Source of the DNA: Vibrio anguillarum | GTDB lineage: Bacteria > Pseudomonadota > Gammaproteobacteria > Enterobacterales > Vibrionaceae | Direction: 5' to 3' | Assembly (NCBI RefSeq): GCF_001989995.2 | Contig: NZ_JAHGUP010000021.1 | Coordinates: 1-64,000 of the forward strand | DNA length: 64,000 bases | In this document: in pieces, positions 16,991 to 26,959 of the stretch | Position numbering within the stretch: position 1 is the stretch's first letter | Layout: the number at the start of each line of letters is the position of its first letter | Notes under the pieces: model-generated | Databases searched by the model: none | What the model saw: the letters and a program-made list of their open reading frames with translations, nothing else | Told to the model about the DNA's origin: nothing | Translations under genes and position numbers: made by a program

Positions 16991-18457
16991 ATGCAAGGTT
17001 TAGCAAAACTGCTTGTGATAGAAGACGATCCGCAGATCCGTCTCAATCTAAGTAACATTTTAGAATTTGTTGGAGAGCACTGCGAGGCGATCGAGTCATC
17101 CCAAATCAAGGATATTGATTGTTCAAGATTGTGGGGGGGCTGCATTATTGGATCGCTAAAAAGTGAGCAGTTAACTGATGAGATAGCTCAGTGGTTGACT
17201 AAGGCCAACTATATTCCACTTCTAATGGCAAACAAGCAGCCATATTCATTGGAAGAATTTACTCAATACGTCGGTGAACTTGAGTCACCCCTTAATTACC
17301 CTCAACTGAGTGACGCATTACGACATTGCAAAGAATTTTTAGGACGTAAAGGCGTGCAAGTTCCCTCTACATCGCGTAAGAATACCTTATTTCGTAGCCT
17401 TGTAGGCCAAAGTCATGGTATCCAAGAAGTTCGTCATTTGATTGAGCAAGTCTCAGGCACAGAAGCTAATGTGCTGATCTTAGGTGAATCTGGAACGGGC
17501 AAAGAAGTGGTTGCGCGTAACATCCATTATCATTCTGCACGCCGCAACGGCCCGTTTGTGCCGATTAACTGTGGTGCGATTCCGGCTGATTTACTTGAAA
17601 GTGAATTATTTGGTCATGAAAAAGGGGCGTTTACCGGAGCGATAACCGCGCGTAAAGGTCGTTTTGAGCTTGCCGAAGGCGGTACTTTATTTCTCGATGA
17701 GATCGGTGATATGCCGATGTCGATGCAGGTAAAGTTGTTGCGTGTGTTACAAGAGCGCTGCTTTGAACGTGTGGGCGGTAACACCACCATTAAAGTGAAT
17801 GTGCGTGTGGTGTCAGCGACTCACCGCAATTTAGAAAACATGATTGATGATGAATCATTTCGTGAAGATCTTTACTATCGACTCAATGTTTTCCCAATTG
17901 AAATGCCAGCGCTAAAAGATCGCAAAGACGACATTCCATTGCTGTTACAAGAACTCATGACACGTATGGAAGCGGAAGGTGGACAGCCATTTTGTTTTAC
18001 CCCGCGAGCCGTCAATTCGTTAATGGAACACAATTGGCCGGGCAATGTTCGTGAGCTAGCGAATTTAGTTGAGCGGATGATCATTCTCTATCCAAATAGT
18101 CTCGTCGACGTCAATCATTTACCAACTAAATACCGCTATAGTGATATTCCAGAATTCCAACCAGAGCACAGCTCCTATGGCTCTGTTGAAGACCAAGAAC
18201 GTGATGTGCTGGCGGGTATTTTCTCTGAAAACTTCAGTTTTGAAGACGTCGAAGAGATGCACGAAAATCTCAACGCACCGCAGTCATTGCCTCCTGAAGG
18301 CGTGAATTTGAAAGAGCTATTGGCGGACTTGGAAGTCAATATGATCAACCAAGCCCTTGAAGCTCAAGGCGGAGTGGTAGCGCGTGCCGCTGATATGCTG
18401 GGTATGCGCCGTACCACCTTGGTTGAAAAAATGCGTAAATACAATATGCAACGGTGA
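16991..18457 (+). CDS. flrA: Flagellar master regulator FlrA (FleQ-type sigma-54 activator)
   Basis: A 488-residue enhancer-binding protein at the top of the Vibrio flagellar cascade. It has an N-terminal FleQ/receiver-like domain (about 5-120) and a sigma-54 AAA+ domain (about 132-365) with Walker A GESGTGK at 165-171, the sigma-54 contact loop GAFTGA at 212-217 and Walker B TLFLDEIGD. A Fis-type helix-turn-helix is at the C-terminus (about 448-485). In V. cholerae FlrA with sigma-54 activates flrBC and the fliE-type operons, and cyclic di-GMP binding inhibits it. It lies alone between a terminator and the flrB sigma-54-type promoter. The ribosome site for the ATG at 16991 is weak (TAAGG about 14 nt upstream), so translation may be limited. 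Confidence 0.95.
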   Translation: MQGLAKLLVIEDDPQIRLNLSNILEFVGEHCEAIESSQIKDIDCSRLWGGCIIGSLKSEQLTDEIAQWLTKANYIPLLMANKQPYSLEEFTQYVGELESPLNYPQLSDALRHCKEFLGRKGVQVPSTSRKNTLFRSLVGQSHGIQEVRHLIEQVSGTEANVLILGESGTGKEVVARNIHYHSARRNGPFVPINCGAIPADLLESELFGHEKGAFTGAITARKGRFELAEGGTLFLDEIGDMPMSMQVKLLRVLQERCFERVGGNTTIKVNVRVVSATHRNLENMIDDESFREDLYYRLNVFPIEMPALKDRKDDIPLLLQELMTRMEAEGGQPFCFTPRAVNSLMEHNWPGNVRELANLVERMIILYPNSLVDVNHLPTKYRYSDIPEFQPEHSSYGSVEDQERDVLAGIFSENFSFEDVEEMHENLNAPQSLPPEGVNLKELLADLEVNMINQALEAQGGVVARAADMLGMRRTTLVEKMRKYNMQR

Positions 18458-18533
18458 TTCAAAAACAGCATGGGTAAAGTTTAGTCAATATATTGGCAAT
18501 GGATTAATTCTTTGATTTTAAAGAAAAATAGCC

Positions 18534-18548
18534 TGGCATGTATTTTGC
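18534..18548 (+). promoter_or_regulatory. Sigma-54 promoter of flrBC
   Basis: TGGCATG-N4-TTGC with GG at 18535-18536 and GC at 18547-18548, exactly ten bases apart, close to the consensus TGGCACG-N4-TTGC. It lies 38 bp before flrB. FlrA is the expected activator. Confidence 0.88.
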
Positions 18549-18586
18549 GTGTTAGGCTATTGTTGTTTTATAGGTAGAATTTCGAC

Positions 18587-19645
18587 ATGCAGTCTCCTGA
18601 CACACCCATTAATCAATCTCACTTAGATTCTGTAGAGGATCAAGTTGAGCGCTATAAACAGGTTCTTGATGTGATGCCTGCTGGCGTCATTTTGCTCGAT
18701 ACTCAAGGCGTAGTCAGAGAAGCTAACCCTGAAGCTCAGCGGTTATTGCAAGTCCCATTGGCGGGTGAAAAATGGTATTCCGTCATTCAAAGTGCTTTTG
18801 CGCCGAGAGAAGATGATGGGCATGAAATCTCGCTGCGCAATGGTCGTAAAGTTAGATTAGCCATTTCAGCATCAGCAACAGGCCAATTGATATTAATCAC
18901 CGATTTAACCGAAACTCGGTTACTTCAATCACGCATCAGTGATTTACAGCGCTTATCCTCACTCGGTCGAATGGTGGCGTCTTTGGCACACCAAGTTCGC
19001 ACACCGTTATCCAGCGCTATGCTCTATGCCTCAAATTTAGGTGCGCCTAACTTGCCAAACGCTACAAGAGAGCGTTTTCAGTCTAAGCTGATGGATAGGC
19101 TTCATGATCTTGAAAAACAAGTCAATGATATGTTGTTGTTTGCCAAAGGTGGTGACAATAAAGTCATTCAGCCGTTTACAGTGACAGACTTGGTCAGCGA
19201 ATTTGTTCCCATGGTGGAAACGGCATTAAAAAATAGCGCAATTGATTATCATCAGGAAGTGGAACAAGAAGGGACAGTGGTGTTAGGCAATGCAAATGCC
19301 ATTGCCTCTGCACTGAGTAACTTAGTGATGAACGCAATACAAATTGCGGGTAAGGCGTCGCAAATTGATGTCTTTTTTCGCCCGGTAAATGGTGAGCTGA
19401 AAATCTCGGTACAAGACAGTGGCCCGGGAGTCCCTGCTGCGCTGCAAAGTAAAATTATGGAACCGTTTTTTACCACTCGCTCACAAGGAACGGGGTTAGG
19501 GTTAGCGGTGGTACAAATGGTCTGCCGCGCCCATGATGGGCGATTGGAATTAATTTCAGAAGAAGGGGAGGGTGCTTGCTTTACTATGTGCATTCCACTC
19601 GAGCGTCATGCCCCTTCTTCACCAACAGAGACTGGAGAAGGATGA
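18587..19645 (+). CDS. flrB: Flagellar sensor kinase FlrB
   Basis: A 352-residue histidine kinase without membrane segments. It has an N-terminal PAS-like domain (about 20-110), a dimerisation/phosphoacceptor region with His135 in SLAHQVRTPLSS, and a C-terminal ATPase domain (about 225-340) with the N box NLVMNAIQIA, G1 VQDSGPGVP and G2 GTGLGLAV. It phosphorylates FlrC, which then drives class III flagellar genes with sigma-54. Its stop overlaps the flrC start. The cytoplasmic location suggests it senses flagellar assembly state rather than an external ligand; the signal is unknown. Confidence 0.94.
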   Translation: MQSPDTPINQSHLDSVEDQVERYKQVLDVMPAGVILLDTQGVVREANPEAQRLLQVPLAGEKWYSVIQSAFAPREDDGHEISLRNGRKVRLAISASATGQLILITDLTETRLLQSRISDLQRLSSLGRMVASLAHQVRTPLSSAMLYASNLGAPNLPNATRERFQSKLMDRLHDLEKQVNDMLLFAKGGDNKVIQPFTVTDLVSEFVPMVETALKNSAIDYHQEVEQEGTVVLGNANAIASALSNLVMNAIQIAGKASQIDVFFRPVNGELKISVQDSGPGVPAALQSKIMEPFFTTRSQGTGLGLAVVQMVCRAHDGRLELISEEGEGACFTMCIPLERHAPSSPTETGEG

Positions 19646-21054
19646 TGGCTCAAAGCAAAGTCTTAATCGTTGAAGATGATGAAGGTCTACGCGAAGCGTT
19701 AGTCGATACCTTGGCGCTGGCCGGTTATGAATGGCTGGAAGCTGATTGCGCCGAAGATGCACTGATTAAACTCAAAGCACATCCTGTTGATATTGTTGTC
19801 TCTGACGTTCAAATGGCTGGCATGGGTGGCCTTGCACTGCTGCGCAACATCAAACAGCATTGGCCCAATTTACCCGTGTTGCTGATGACGGCGTACGCCA
19901 ATATTGAAGATGCTGTCTCGGCGATGAAAGAGGGCGCCATTGATTACATGGCAAAACCCTTTGCCCCCGAAGTGCTGCTCAACATGGTTAGCCGTTACGC
20001 GCCAGTGAAATCGGATGATAACGGTGATGCGGTTGTTGCCGATGAGAAAAGCCTGCGCTTATTGTCACTTGCCGACAAAGTGGCAAAAACCGATGCTAAC
20101 GTCATGATTTTGGGCCCAAGTGGCTCAGGAAAAGAGGTCATGTCTCGCTACATTCATAACTCATCTCCGCGTAAAGATGGGCCATTTGTGGCGATCAACT
20201 GCGCCGCCATTCCAGACAACATGCTCGAAGCCACCTTATTTGGTTATGAAAAAGGGGCATTTACAGGAGCGGTACAAGCTTGTCCGGGCAAATTTGAACA
20301 AGCACAAGGTGGGACCATTTTACTCGATGAGATCAGCGAGATGGATCTGAACCTACAAGCAAAACTGCTGCGTGTACTCCAAGAGCGTGAAGTGGAACGC
20401 TTGGGGGGGCGTAAAAGCATTAAGCTTGATGTCCGCGTATTGGCGACCAGCAACCGCGACCTAAAGCAGTATGTGCAGGAAGGCAATTTCCGTGATGATT
20501 TATATTATCGCCTCAACGTCTTCCCAATCTCATGGCCAGCGCTACGTGACCGCAAAGGGGATATTGAACCGCTGGCTCACCACCTTGTAGAGCGTCACTG
20601 CACTAAGCTTGGTTTACCTGTGCCTCGTATCGCGCCGCAAGCCATTAACAAGTTGCTTAGTTACGCTTGGCCGGGCAACGTCCGTGAACTTGATAACGTC
20701 GTGCAACGCGCGCTGATCTTGAGCGAGCAAGGAGACATTGCAAGTGAACATATCTTGTTGGAAGGGGTTGATTGGCAAGATGCTAGCAGCCTGCAACAAG
20801 TCGTAGAGCGCAGCGATATTGCCACACCAGAGATTAAGCCTGTAGCACAAGCCGAAGTGAACAAGCTGTTTAATAACAATGGCGCTGCATTGGGTGATGA
20901 GCTGAGAGATCAAGAGTACACCATTATCATGGATACTTTAGTCGAGTGCCAAGGCCGCCGTAAAGAGATGGCTGACAAGCTCGGAATTAGCCCTAGGACA
21001 CTGCGTTATAAATTAGCGAAAATGCGTGATGCAGGAATTGATATCCCGAATTAA
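19645..21054 (+). CDS. flrC: Flagellar response regulator FlrC (sigma-54 activator)
   Basis: A 469-residue NtrC-type regulator. It has a receiver domain (about 5-115) with phospho-acceptor Asp54 in VVSDVQMAGMGG, and an AAA+ domain (about 135-365) with Walker A GPSGSGKE, sigma-54 contact loop GAFTGA and Walker B ILLDEISE. A Fis-type helix-turn-helix is at the end. The second ATG of a tandem ATGATG is taken as the start: it is spaced 5 nt from GGAGAAGG and puts the receiver aspartate at 54, the position I recall for V. cholerae FlrC. The ATG at 19642 is equally in frame. It overlaps the flrB stop codon, so the two are translated in coupled fashion. Confidence 0.94.
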   Translation: MAQSKVLIVEDDEGLREALVDTLALAGYEWLEADCAEDALIKLKAHPVDIVVSDVQMAGMGGLALLRNIKQHWPNLPVLLMTAYANIEDAVSAMKEGAIDYMAKPFAPEVLLNMVSRYAPVKSDDNGDAVVADEKSLRLLSLADKVAKTDANVMILGPSGSGKEVMSRYIHNSSPRKDGPFVAINCAAIPDNMLEATLFGYEKGAFTGAVQACPGKFEQAQGGTILLDEISEMDLNLQAKLLRVLQEREVERLGGRKSIKLDVRVLATSNRDLKQYVQEGNFRDDLYYRLNVFPISWPALRDRKGDIEPLAHHLVERHCTKLGLPVPRIAPQAINKLLSYAWPGNVRELDNVVQRALILSEQGDIASEHILLEGVDWQDASSLQQVVERSDIATPEIKPVAQAEVNKLFNNNGAALGDELRDQEYTIIMDTLVECQGRRKEMADKLGISPRTLRYKLAKMRDAGIDIPN

Positions 21055-21069
21055 CCCCAAAGTGGGTGA

Positions 21070-21084
21070 TGGCATATAAATTGC
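21070..21084 (+). promoter_or_regulatory. Sigma-54 promoter of the fliE operon
   Basis: TGGCATA-N4-TTGC with GG at 21071-21072 and GC at 21083-21084, ten bases apart, 55 bp before fliE and only 16 bp after flrC. Confidence 0.85.
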
Positions 21085-21138
21085 TGCATCACAGAAAGAA
21101 GCAGCACAGCAGTCAAAGATTTGGCGTTAGAGGTAGCA

Positions 21139-21450
21139 ATGAGACTTGATGGTTTAAACAGCGAAATGCAAACAATGATGTTGGAAGCAACCAATGCTCG
21201 TCCTACGGCAACTGGACAAAGTGTGAGTGCTGATTTTGGCGACATGCTTTCCAAAGCCATTAATAACGTGAACAGTTTGCAAAAGACCTCAGGTAATTTA
21301 CAAACCCGCTTTGATCGGGGAGATGAAAATGTCTCACTATCGGATGTGATGATTGCTCGTAACAAGTCGAGTGTAGCCTTTGAAGCGACGATTCAAGTTC
21401 GAAATAAACTTGTCGACGCCTACAAAGAACTCATGAATATGCCCGTATAA
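21139..21450 (+). CDS. fliE: Flagellar hook-basal body protein FliE
   Basis: A 103-residue rod-base protein that joins the MS ring to the rod and is among the first exported. The family pattern is seen in the C-terminal half: FGDMLSKAINNVNSLQ, then DVMIARNKSSVAFEATIQVRNKLVDAYKELMNMPV. The ATG at 21139 follows AGAGG by 5-6 nt; the in-frame TTG at 21121 has no family similarity after it. First gene of the fliEFGHIJ run, behind a sigma-54-type promoter. Confidence 0.93.
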   Translation: MRLDGLNSEMQTMMLEATNARPTATGQSVSADFGDMLSKAINNVNSLQKTSGNLQTRFDRGDENVSLSDVMIARNKSSVAFEATIQVRNKLVDAYKELMNMPV

Positions 21451-21464
21451 ATTAGGTAGCCGCC

Positions 21465-23207
21465 GTGGCAGAAGATAAGCAAACAACCGATCTTACCGTG
21501 ACCAGTGGTTCTGACCACGCTTTAATGGCGAGCTCAGATCTAGACATGGACACGCAAAACCCAGATCTTGAAGAGAAGAGTTCATCCAAAAGTGATTTTG
21601 CGATGGGCGACTTGGACTTGTTGCGCCAGGTGGTGTTAGTCCTCTCTATTTCCATCTGTGTGGCACTGATTGTCATGTTGTTCTTTTGGGTTCGAGAACC
21701 TGAAATGCGCCCGCTTGGCGCTTATGAAACCGAAGAACTTATTCCTGTCCTCGATTATCTTGATCAGCAGAAACTGACCTATAAATTAGATGGTAATACT
21801 ATCTTAGTGCCATCCAGTGAATACAACAGCTTAAAACTCAACCTCGTCCGTGCAGGGTTAAATCAAAACAAGCAAGCGGGCGATGAAATCTTGATGCAAG
21901 ACATGGGCTTTGGTGTTTCTCAGCGCCTTGAGCAAGAGCGCCTTAAACTTAGCCGTGAACGTCAGCTTGCCAAAGCGATTGAAGAGATGAAGCTCGTCAA
22001 CAAAGCTCGTGTGTTATTGGCGCTGCCTAAGCAAAGCGTATTTGTTCGTCATAACCAAGATGCATCCGCATCTGTCTTTCTTACCTTACGAACTGGCGCG
22101 AACCTCAAACAAGAAGAGGTCGACTCTATTGTCGATATGGTCGCCAGTGCCGTGCCAGGGATGAAACCCAATCGAATTACCGTAACTGATCAACATGGCC
22201 GTTTGCTCAGTTCAGGCTCTCAAGACCCCGTGTCTTCTGCTCGTCGTAAAGAACAAGAACTTGAACGCAAGCAAGAAGAGGCGCTGCGTGAAAAAATTGA
22301 TTCGGTATTAATACCAATTCTAGGTTTTGGTAATTATACCGCCCAAGTGGATATCCAACTGGATTTCAGTGCCATTGAACAAACGCGTAAACGTTTTGAT
22401 CCCAATACTCCCGCAACTCGCAGTGAATATACGCTTGAAGATTATAACAACGGTAGTATGGTCGCTGGTGTCCCGGGTGCATTAAGTAATCAACCCCCAG
22501 CGGATGCTTCGATCCCTCAAGACGTTGCGCAGATGAAAGATGGTTCGATACTCGGGCAAGGTTCTGTGCACAAAGAAGCCACTCGCAATTTTGAACTCGA
22601 TACCACCATTAGCCATGAGCGCAGGCAGTCCGGTGTTGTTAACCGACAAACGGTGGCGGTGGCGATTAAAAACCGATCATCGGTTAACCCAGAGACTGGC
22701 GAAGTCACCTATACTCCATTGAGCGAAAGTGAAATTAGCGCCGTGCGACAAGTCTTGATTGGGACGGTTGGCTTTGATGAAAACCGTGGCGATTTGTTGA
22801 ATGTCTTGAGCATGCAATTTGCCGTGCCTGAAGTTGAGTCAATGGTTGATGTCCCTATTTGGGAACATCCAAACTTCAACGATTGGGTACGCTGGTTTGC
22901 TAGTGCCTTGGTTATTGTGGTTGTTGTGCTGGTGCTGGTTCGCCCTGCACTGAAAAAACTGCTCAACCCTGCTGCGGATGATGATGACCCAATGTACGGA
23001 CCTGATGGTTTACCCATTGGTGCTGATGGTGAAACCAGTTTAATTGGCAGTGGTATTGACGGCGGTGATCTCTTTGAGTTTGGTTCCGGTATTGATTTGC
23101 CAAACTTACACAAGGATGAGGATGTACTGAAAGCGGTGCGTGCTCTGGTGGCCAATGAGCCTGAACTTGCGGCTCAAGTAGTGAAGAATTGGATGCAAAA
23201 TGCCTGA
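21465..23207 (+). CDS. fliF: MS-ring protein FliF
   Basis: 580 residues, forming the inner-membrane MS ring on which the flagellum is built. An N-terminal transmembrane helix (about 46-68) precedes the periplasmic ring-building motifs (about 75-300), with YscJ/FliF similarity in ELIPVLDYLDQQKLTYKL and LEQERLKLSRERQLAKAIEEM. A second transmembrane helix (about 470-490, WFASALVIVVVVLVLV) leads to the cytoplasmic C-terminus (EDVLKAVRALVANEPELAAQVVKNWM) that binds FliG. It starts with GTG. The last 8 bp overlap fliG. Confidence 0.95.
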   Translation: MAEDKQTTDLTVTSGSDHALMASSDLDMDTQNPDLEEKSSSKSDFAMGDLDLLRQVVLVLSISICVALIVMLFFWVREPEMRPLGAYETEELIPVLDYLDQQKLTYKLDGNTILVPSSEYNSLKLNLVRAGLNQNKQAGDEILMQDMGFGVSQRLEQERLKLSRERQLAKAIEEMKLVNKARVLLALPKQSVFVRHNQDASASVFLTLRTGANLKQEEVDSIVDMVASAVPGMKPNRITVTDQHGRLLSSGSQDPVSSARRKEQELERKQEEALREKIDSVLIPILGFGNYTAQVDIQLDFSAIEQTRKRFDPNTPATRSEYTLEDYNNGSMVAGVPGALSNQPPADASIPQDVAQMKDGSILGQGSVHKEATRNFELDTTISHERRQSGVVNRQTVAVAIKNRSSVNPETGEVTYTPLSESEISAVRQVLIGTVGFDENRGDLLNVLSMQFAVPEVESMVDVPIWEHPNFNDWVRWFASALVIVVVVLVLVRPALKKLLNPAADDDDPMYGPDGLPIGADGETSLIGSGIDGGDLFEFGSGIDLPNLHKDEDVLKAVRALVANEPELAAQVVKNWMQNA

Positions 23208-24243
23208 AGATAAAAATGGAACTGAAGTGGAAGAATCAAAGATCGATATATCAACGATTTCTGGTGATGAAAAAGCGGCTATTTTGTTGTTGAGCTTAAA
23301 CGAAGAGGACGCCGCAGGCATCATCCGCCATCTTGAACCTAAGCAGGTACAACGAGTCGGTAGCGCGATGGCGAAAGCGAAAGAGCTTAGCCAAGAAAAA
23401 GTGGGCGCGGTGCATCGTGCTTTCCTCGAAGATATTCAGAAATACACCAATATCGGTATGGGCAGCGAAGACTTTATGCGTAACGCGCTTATCGCTGCAT
23501 TAGGTGCCGATAAAGCCAATAACTTGGTCGATCAAATTTTGCTTGGTACGGGTTCAAAAGGGTTGGATTCATTGAAATGGATGGATCCGCGACAAGTGGC
23601 GAGCATCATTGTTAATGAACACCCACAAATCCAAACCATTGTTTTATCGTATTTAGAACCGGATCAATCGGCTGAAATTTTGGCGCAGTTCGCACAGCGT
23701 GACAGTTTAGATTTACTAATGCGTATTGCTAACCTTGAAGAAGTACAACCTTCAGCATTAGCTGAACTAAATGAAATCATGGAGAAACAGTTCGCAGGCC
23801 AAGCGGGTGCGCAAGCAGCGAAAATTGGTGGCTTGAAAGCCGCGGCCGATATCATGAACTACCTCGATAATAATCTTGAGGGTTTGCTCATGGATCAGAT
23901 GCGTGAGCAAGATGAAGACATGGCAACGCAGATCCAAGATCTGATGTTCGTGTTCGAAAACTTAGTCGAAGTCGACGACCAAGGCATTCAAAAATTGCTG
24001 CGTGATGTACCGCAAGATGTGCTGCAAAAAGCACTCAAAGGTGCTGATGATGCCTTGCGCGAGAAGATCTTCAAAAACATGTCAAAACGTGCAGCTGAGA
24101 TGATGAAAGATGATCTTGAAGCCATGCCACCCATTAAAGTCTCTGACGTTGAAGCGGCGCAAAAAGAGATTCTGGCGATTGCACGTCGCATGGCCGACAG
24201 TGGCGAAATTATGCTGTCTGGCGGCGCAGACGAATTCTTATAA
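23200..24243 (+). CDS. fliG: Flagellar motor switch protein FliG
   Basis: A 347-residue rotor protein that contacts FliF through its N-terminal domain, FliM through its middle domain (with the EHPQIQTIVLSYL motif near 146) and the stator through its C-terminal charged helix (LREKIFKNMSKRAAEMMKDDLEAM, about 285-308, holding the torque-generating charged residues). The ATG at 23200 overlaps the fliF stop by 8 bp, as is usual in this operon. The length is normal. Confidence 0.96.
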   Translation: MPEDKNGTEVEESKIDISTISGDEKAAILLLSLNEEDAAGIIRHLEPKQVQRVGSAMAKAKELSQEKVGAVHRAFLEDIQKYTNIGMGSEDFMRNALIAALGADKANNLVDQILLGTGSKGLDSLKWMDPRQVASIIVNEHPQIQTIVLSYLEPDQSAEILAQFAQRDSLDLLMRIANLEEVQPSALAELNEIMEKQFAGQAGAQAAKIGGLKAAADIMNYLDNNLEGLLMDQMREQDEDMATQIQDLMFVFENLVEVDDQGIQKLLRDVPQDVLQKALKGADDALREKIFKNMSKRAAEMMKDDLEAMPPIKVSDVEAAQKEILAIARRMADSGEIMLSGGADEFL

Positions 24244-24273
24244 TCTAACCCTGACTCAACAATAGGTAGCATT

Positions 24274-25077
24274 ATGTCTGGAGAAAGAAAACGCGGCTTT
24301 TTACGTTTAGATGCAGACGCTAATATTGAACAAGCCAAAAAGTGGGGGTTGCCGGACTACGGCGCAGAGATCAATAAAAAAGCCAAAGAAACGGCAATGA
24401 ACTACGACCCCGGTTGGATGCCAAGTTTTGATGAGCCAGTGGCTGAAGAGCCGCTGCAACTCAGCGAAGAAGAGATTGGCCAGATCAAACAAGGGGCTTA
24501 TCAAGAAGGTTTGCATCAAGGTCAAGAAGCCGGATTCAAACAAGGTTATGAAAAAGGCAAAGAAGAAGGTCTGATTGCAGGACACCAAGAAGGTGTTGAG
24601 CAAGGCAAAACCGAGGGTGTCGCTGAAGGGCAAATTCTCATCCAGCAGCAGGTTGATATTTTCGTTGGTCTTGCCAATCAATTTGCTCAACCGCTAGAGT
24701 TGATGAATGCCCAAGTCGAAAAACAGCTGGTCGATATGGTTTTAACCTTGGTCAAAGAAGTCGTTCACGTTGAGGTACAAACCAATCCGCAAGTGATCTT
24801 AGATACCGTCAAATCGTCGGTTGAATCCCTGCCTGTATCCGGTCATGCCATCACATTAAAACTCCATCCAGAAGATGTTGACGTGATTCATTCTGCTTAT
24901 GGCGAAAAAGAACTGGATTTCCGAAACTGGACATTGGTCAAAGAACCAGCATTAAATCGCGGTGACGTCCAGATTGAAGCTGGTGAGTCGAGTGTGAATT
25001 ATCGAATGGAAGATCGCATTCGTAGCGTGTTGAAAAGTTTTTGTGGCACCAATCGTCACCAACAAGGTGATCAATAG
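24274..25077 (+). CDS. fliH: Flagellar export ATPase regulator FliH
   Basis: 267 residues. The N-terminal part is variable. A glycine-repeat helix of GxxxG type (about 72-118, such as [21 protein letters not shown]) is diagnostic for FliH. The C-terminal half resembles the V-type ATPase E subunit and binds FliI. FliH forms a dimer that holds the FliI ATPase at the export gate and links it to FliN. The ATG at 24274 follows AATAGGTAGC. The stop codon overlaps the fliI GTG by one base. Confidence 0.92.
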   Translation: MSGERKRGFLRLDADANIEQAKKWGLPDYGAEINKKAKETAMNYDPGWMPSFDEPVAEEPLQLSEEEIGQIKQGAYQEGLHQGQEAGFKQGYEKGKEEGLIAGHQEGVEQGKTEGVAEGQILIQQQVDIFVGLANQFAQPLELMNAQVEKQLVDMVLTLVKEVVHVEVQTNPQVILDTVKSSVESLPVSGHAITLKLHPEDVDVIHSAYGEKELDFRNWTLVKEPALNRGDVQIEAGESSVNYRMEDRIRSVLKSFCGTNRHQQGDQ

Positions 25078-26399
25078 TGTTGTCTCTTGCCGATCGCCTT
25101 AGTCAATACAAAACTGAAGGGTTAACCTGCCGCCCAATGGCATCGGGCAAATTGGTCCGTGTGGTTGGTTTAACCCTTGAGGCTACTGGTTGTAAAGCCC
25201 CTATTGGTAGCTTATGTAAAGTAGAAACCATGTCCGGAGAAATGGAAGCGGAAGTGGTTGGCTTTTCTGGCGATAACCTCTATCTGATGCCCAGCGAACA
25301 GATAACAGGCGTACTGCCCGGAGCTAAAGTTACCCCAATGACAGGGGATGCGGGGCTACCAGTCGGGATGGAGCTGCTTGGACGGGTGATTGATGGTGTC
25401 GGTAATCCACTCGATGGGCTGGGGCCTATTTATACCGAAAAGCGCGCATCGTTTAATGCTGACCCCATCAATCCATTAGCTCGCAAACCCATAACAGAAC
25501 CTCTGGACGTTGGCCTAAAAGCGATCAACGGTTTACTGACGGTGGGTAAAGGGCAGCGGATTGGTTTATTTGCTGGTTCTGGTGTCGGTAAATCTGTAAC
25601 GCTTGGCATGATGACTCGTGGCACAACCGCTCAAGTGGTGGTGGTGGGGCTGATTGGTGAACGTGGCCGCGAAGTAAAAGAGTTTATAGAAGAGATTTTA
25701 GGCGTTGATGGACGTCAACGTTCAGTTGTAGTAGCCGCGCCTGCGGACTCCTCACCGCTGATGCGTTTAAAAGGCTGTCAAACCGCGTTAGCGATTGCGG
25801 AATACTTTCGTGATCAAGGGTTAGATGTATTGCTACTAATGGACTCGTTGACTCGTTTTGCCCAAGCGCAACGTGAAATTGCGTTATCTGTCGGTGAGCC
25901 GCCAGCCACAAAAGGTTATCCGCCGTCGGTGTTTGCTAAACTGCCCGCCTTGGTTGAACGAGCGGGAAATGGAGGTCCTCACCAAGGATCGATTACCGCT
26001 TTCTTTACCGTGCTCACCGAAGGGGATGATCTACAAGACCCGATCGCTGATGCATCGCGAGCCATTCTTGATGGTCACATTGTTTTATCACGTGAAATGG
26101 CCGATGCCGGACATTACCCTGCGATTGATGTAGAGAAATCGGTCAGCCGTGTCATGCCACAAATCACCACCGATGAACATCTGTTGATGTCGAAAGCGGT
26201 GCGTCAAATACTCTCCATCTGCCGGAAAAATCAAGATCTCGTCTCTATCGGTGCTTACAAGCCGGGGACGGACCCTGCGATTGACAGTGCATTTACGCTA
26301 AAACCTAGGCTGGATGAATATTTGCAGCAAGGGATGAAGGATTCGGTTCCTTACGACATGTGCGTCAATATGCTCAAGCACGTTTTGCAAGTGGGGTAA
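25077..26399 (+). CDS. fliI: Flagellum-specific export ATPase FliI
   Basis: 440 residues, F1-beta-like hexameric ATPase of the flagellar type III export apparatus. Walker A AGSGVGKS lies at 166-173, Walker B is in [26 protein letters not shown], and the C-terminal region binds substrates and chaperones. The GTG at 25077 (AAGGTGA about 6 nt upstream) overlaps the fliH stop; the next codon, TTG, could also initiate. The length agrees with the family. Confidence 0.95.
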   Translation: MLSLADRLSQYKTEGLTCRPMASGKLVRVVGLTLEATGCKAPIGSLCKVETMSGEMEAEVVGFSGDNLYLMPSEQITGVLPGAKVTPMTGDAGLPVGMELLGRVIDGVGNPLDGLGPIYTEKRASFNADPINPLARKPITEPLDVGLKAINGLLTVGKGQRIGLFAGSGVGKSVTLGMMTRGTTAQVVVVGLIGERGREVKEFIEEILGVDGRQRSVVVAAPADSSPLMRLKGCQTALAIAEYFRDQGLDVLLLMDSLTRFAQAQREIALSVGEPPATKGYPPSVFAKLPALVERAGNGGPHQGSITAFFTVLTEGDDLQDPIADASRAILDGHIVLSREMADAGHYPAIDVEKSVSRVMPQITTDEHLLMSKAVRQILSICRKNQDLVSIGAYKPGTDPAIDSAFTLKPRLDEYLQQGMKDSVPYDMCVNMLKHVLQVG

Positions 26400-26402
26400 T
26401 CG

Positions 26403-26855
26403 ATGGATAACGCACTCGAGTTTTTGCTTGATCAAGCCAAAGACAAAGAAGAAAAAGCCGTGATGGCGTTATCTAAATCGCGTGATGAGCTAGAGAGTTA
26501 TTACAAGCAGCTAGCGCAGATTGAACAATATCGTCTTGATTATTGTCAGCAGCTTATGGAGCGCGGCATGTCGGGTTTGACGGCGAGCCAATATGGACAC
26601 TTAAACCGATTTCTTACCCAGTTAGATGAAACCCTTGTCAAACAAAGAGATGCAGAACAACACTTCAAAAATCAGGTAGAGAACTGCCAAGAGCATTGGA
26701 TGGAAGTGAGAAAACAGCGACGCTCTTACGAATGGCTCATTGAAAAAAAACAGATAGAAGCGCAACGTCTGCAAGATAAACGAGAGCAGAAGCAGATGGA
26801 TGAGTTTTCTACACTGCTCTTTAGTCGGCAACGTTCTAATCAACACAAGTTTTAA
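26403..26855 (+). CDS. fliJ: Flagellar export chaperone FliJ
   Basis: A 150-residue, two-helix coiled-coil protein that inserts into the FliI ring like the gamma subunit of F1 and couples it to FlhA. The sequence is almost wholly charged helix (ALEFLLDQAKDKEEKAVMALSKSRDEL; long Lys/Gln/Arg stretches). It starts 3 bp after fliI. The stop codon lies inside the first copy of a 16-bp tandem repeat. Last gene of the fliE operon. Confidence 0.9.
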   Translation: MDNALEFLLDQAKDKEEKAVMALSKSRDELESYYKQLAQIEQYRLDYCQQLMERGMSGLTASQYGHLNRFLTQLDETLVKQRDAEQHFKNQVENCQEHWMEVRKQRRSYEWLIEKKQIEAQRLQDKREQKQMDEFSTLLFSRQRSNQHKF

Positions 26856-26887
26856 GCAACATAAGTTTTAATCAAAATAAGTTTTAA
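26847..26887 (+). repeat. Three 16-bp tandem repeats at the end of fliJ
   Basis: AAGTTTTAA occurs at 26847, 26863 and 26879, with seven-base spacers ending in AAT or CAT, giving a period of exactly 16 bp. The fliJ stop TAA (26853-26855) is in the first copy. It looks like a local slippage duplication, and no function is evident. Confidence 0.7.
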
Positions 26888-26959
26888 GTCACTGACGCCT
26901 CAAGTCGTCAACGTGTCCAATAAGATGGGTGTCATACTTTCTTATCGATATTGAAGGCT

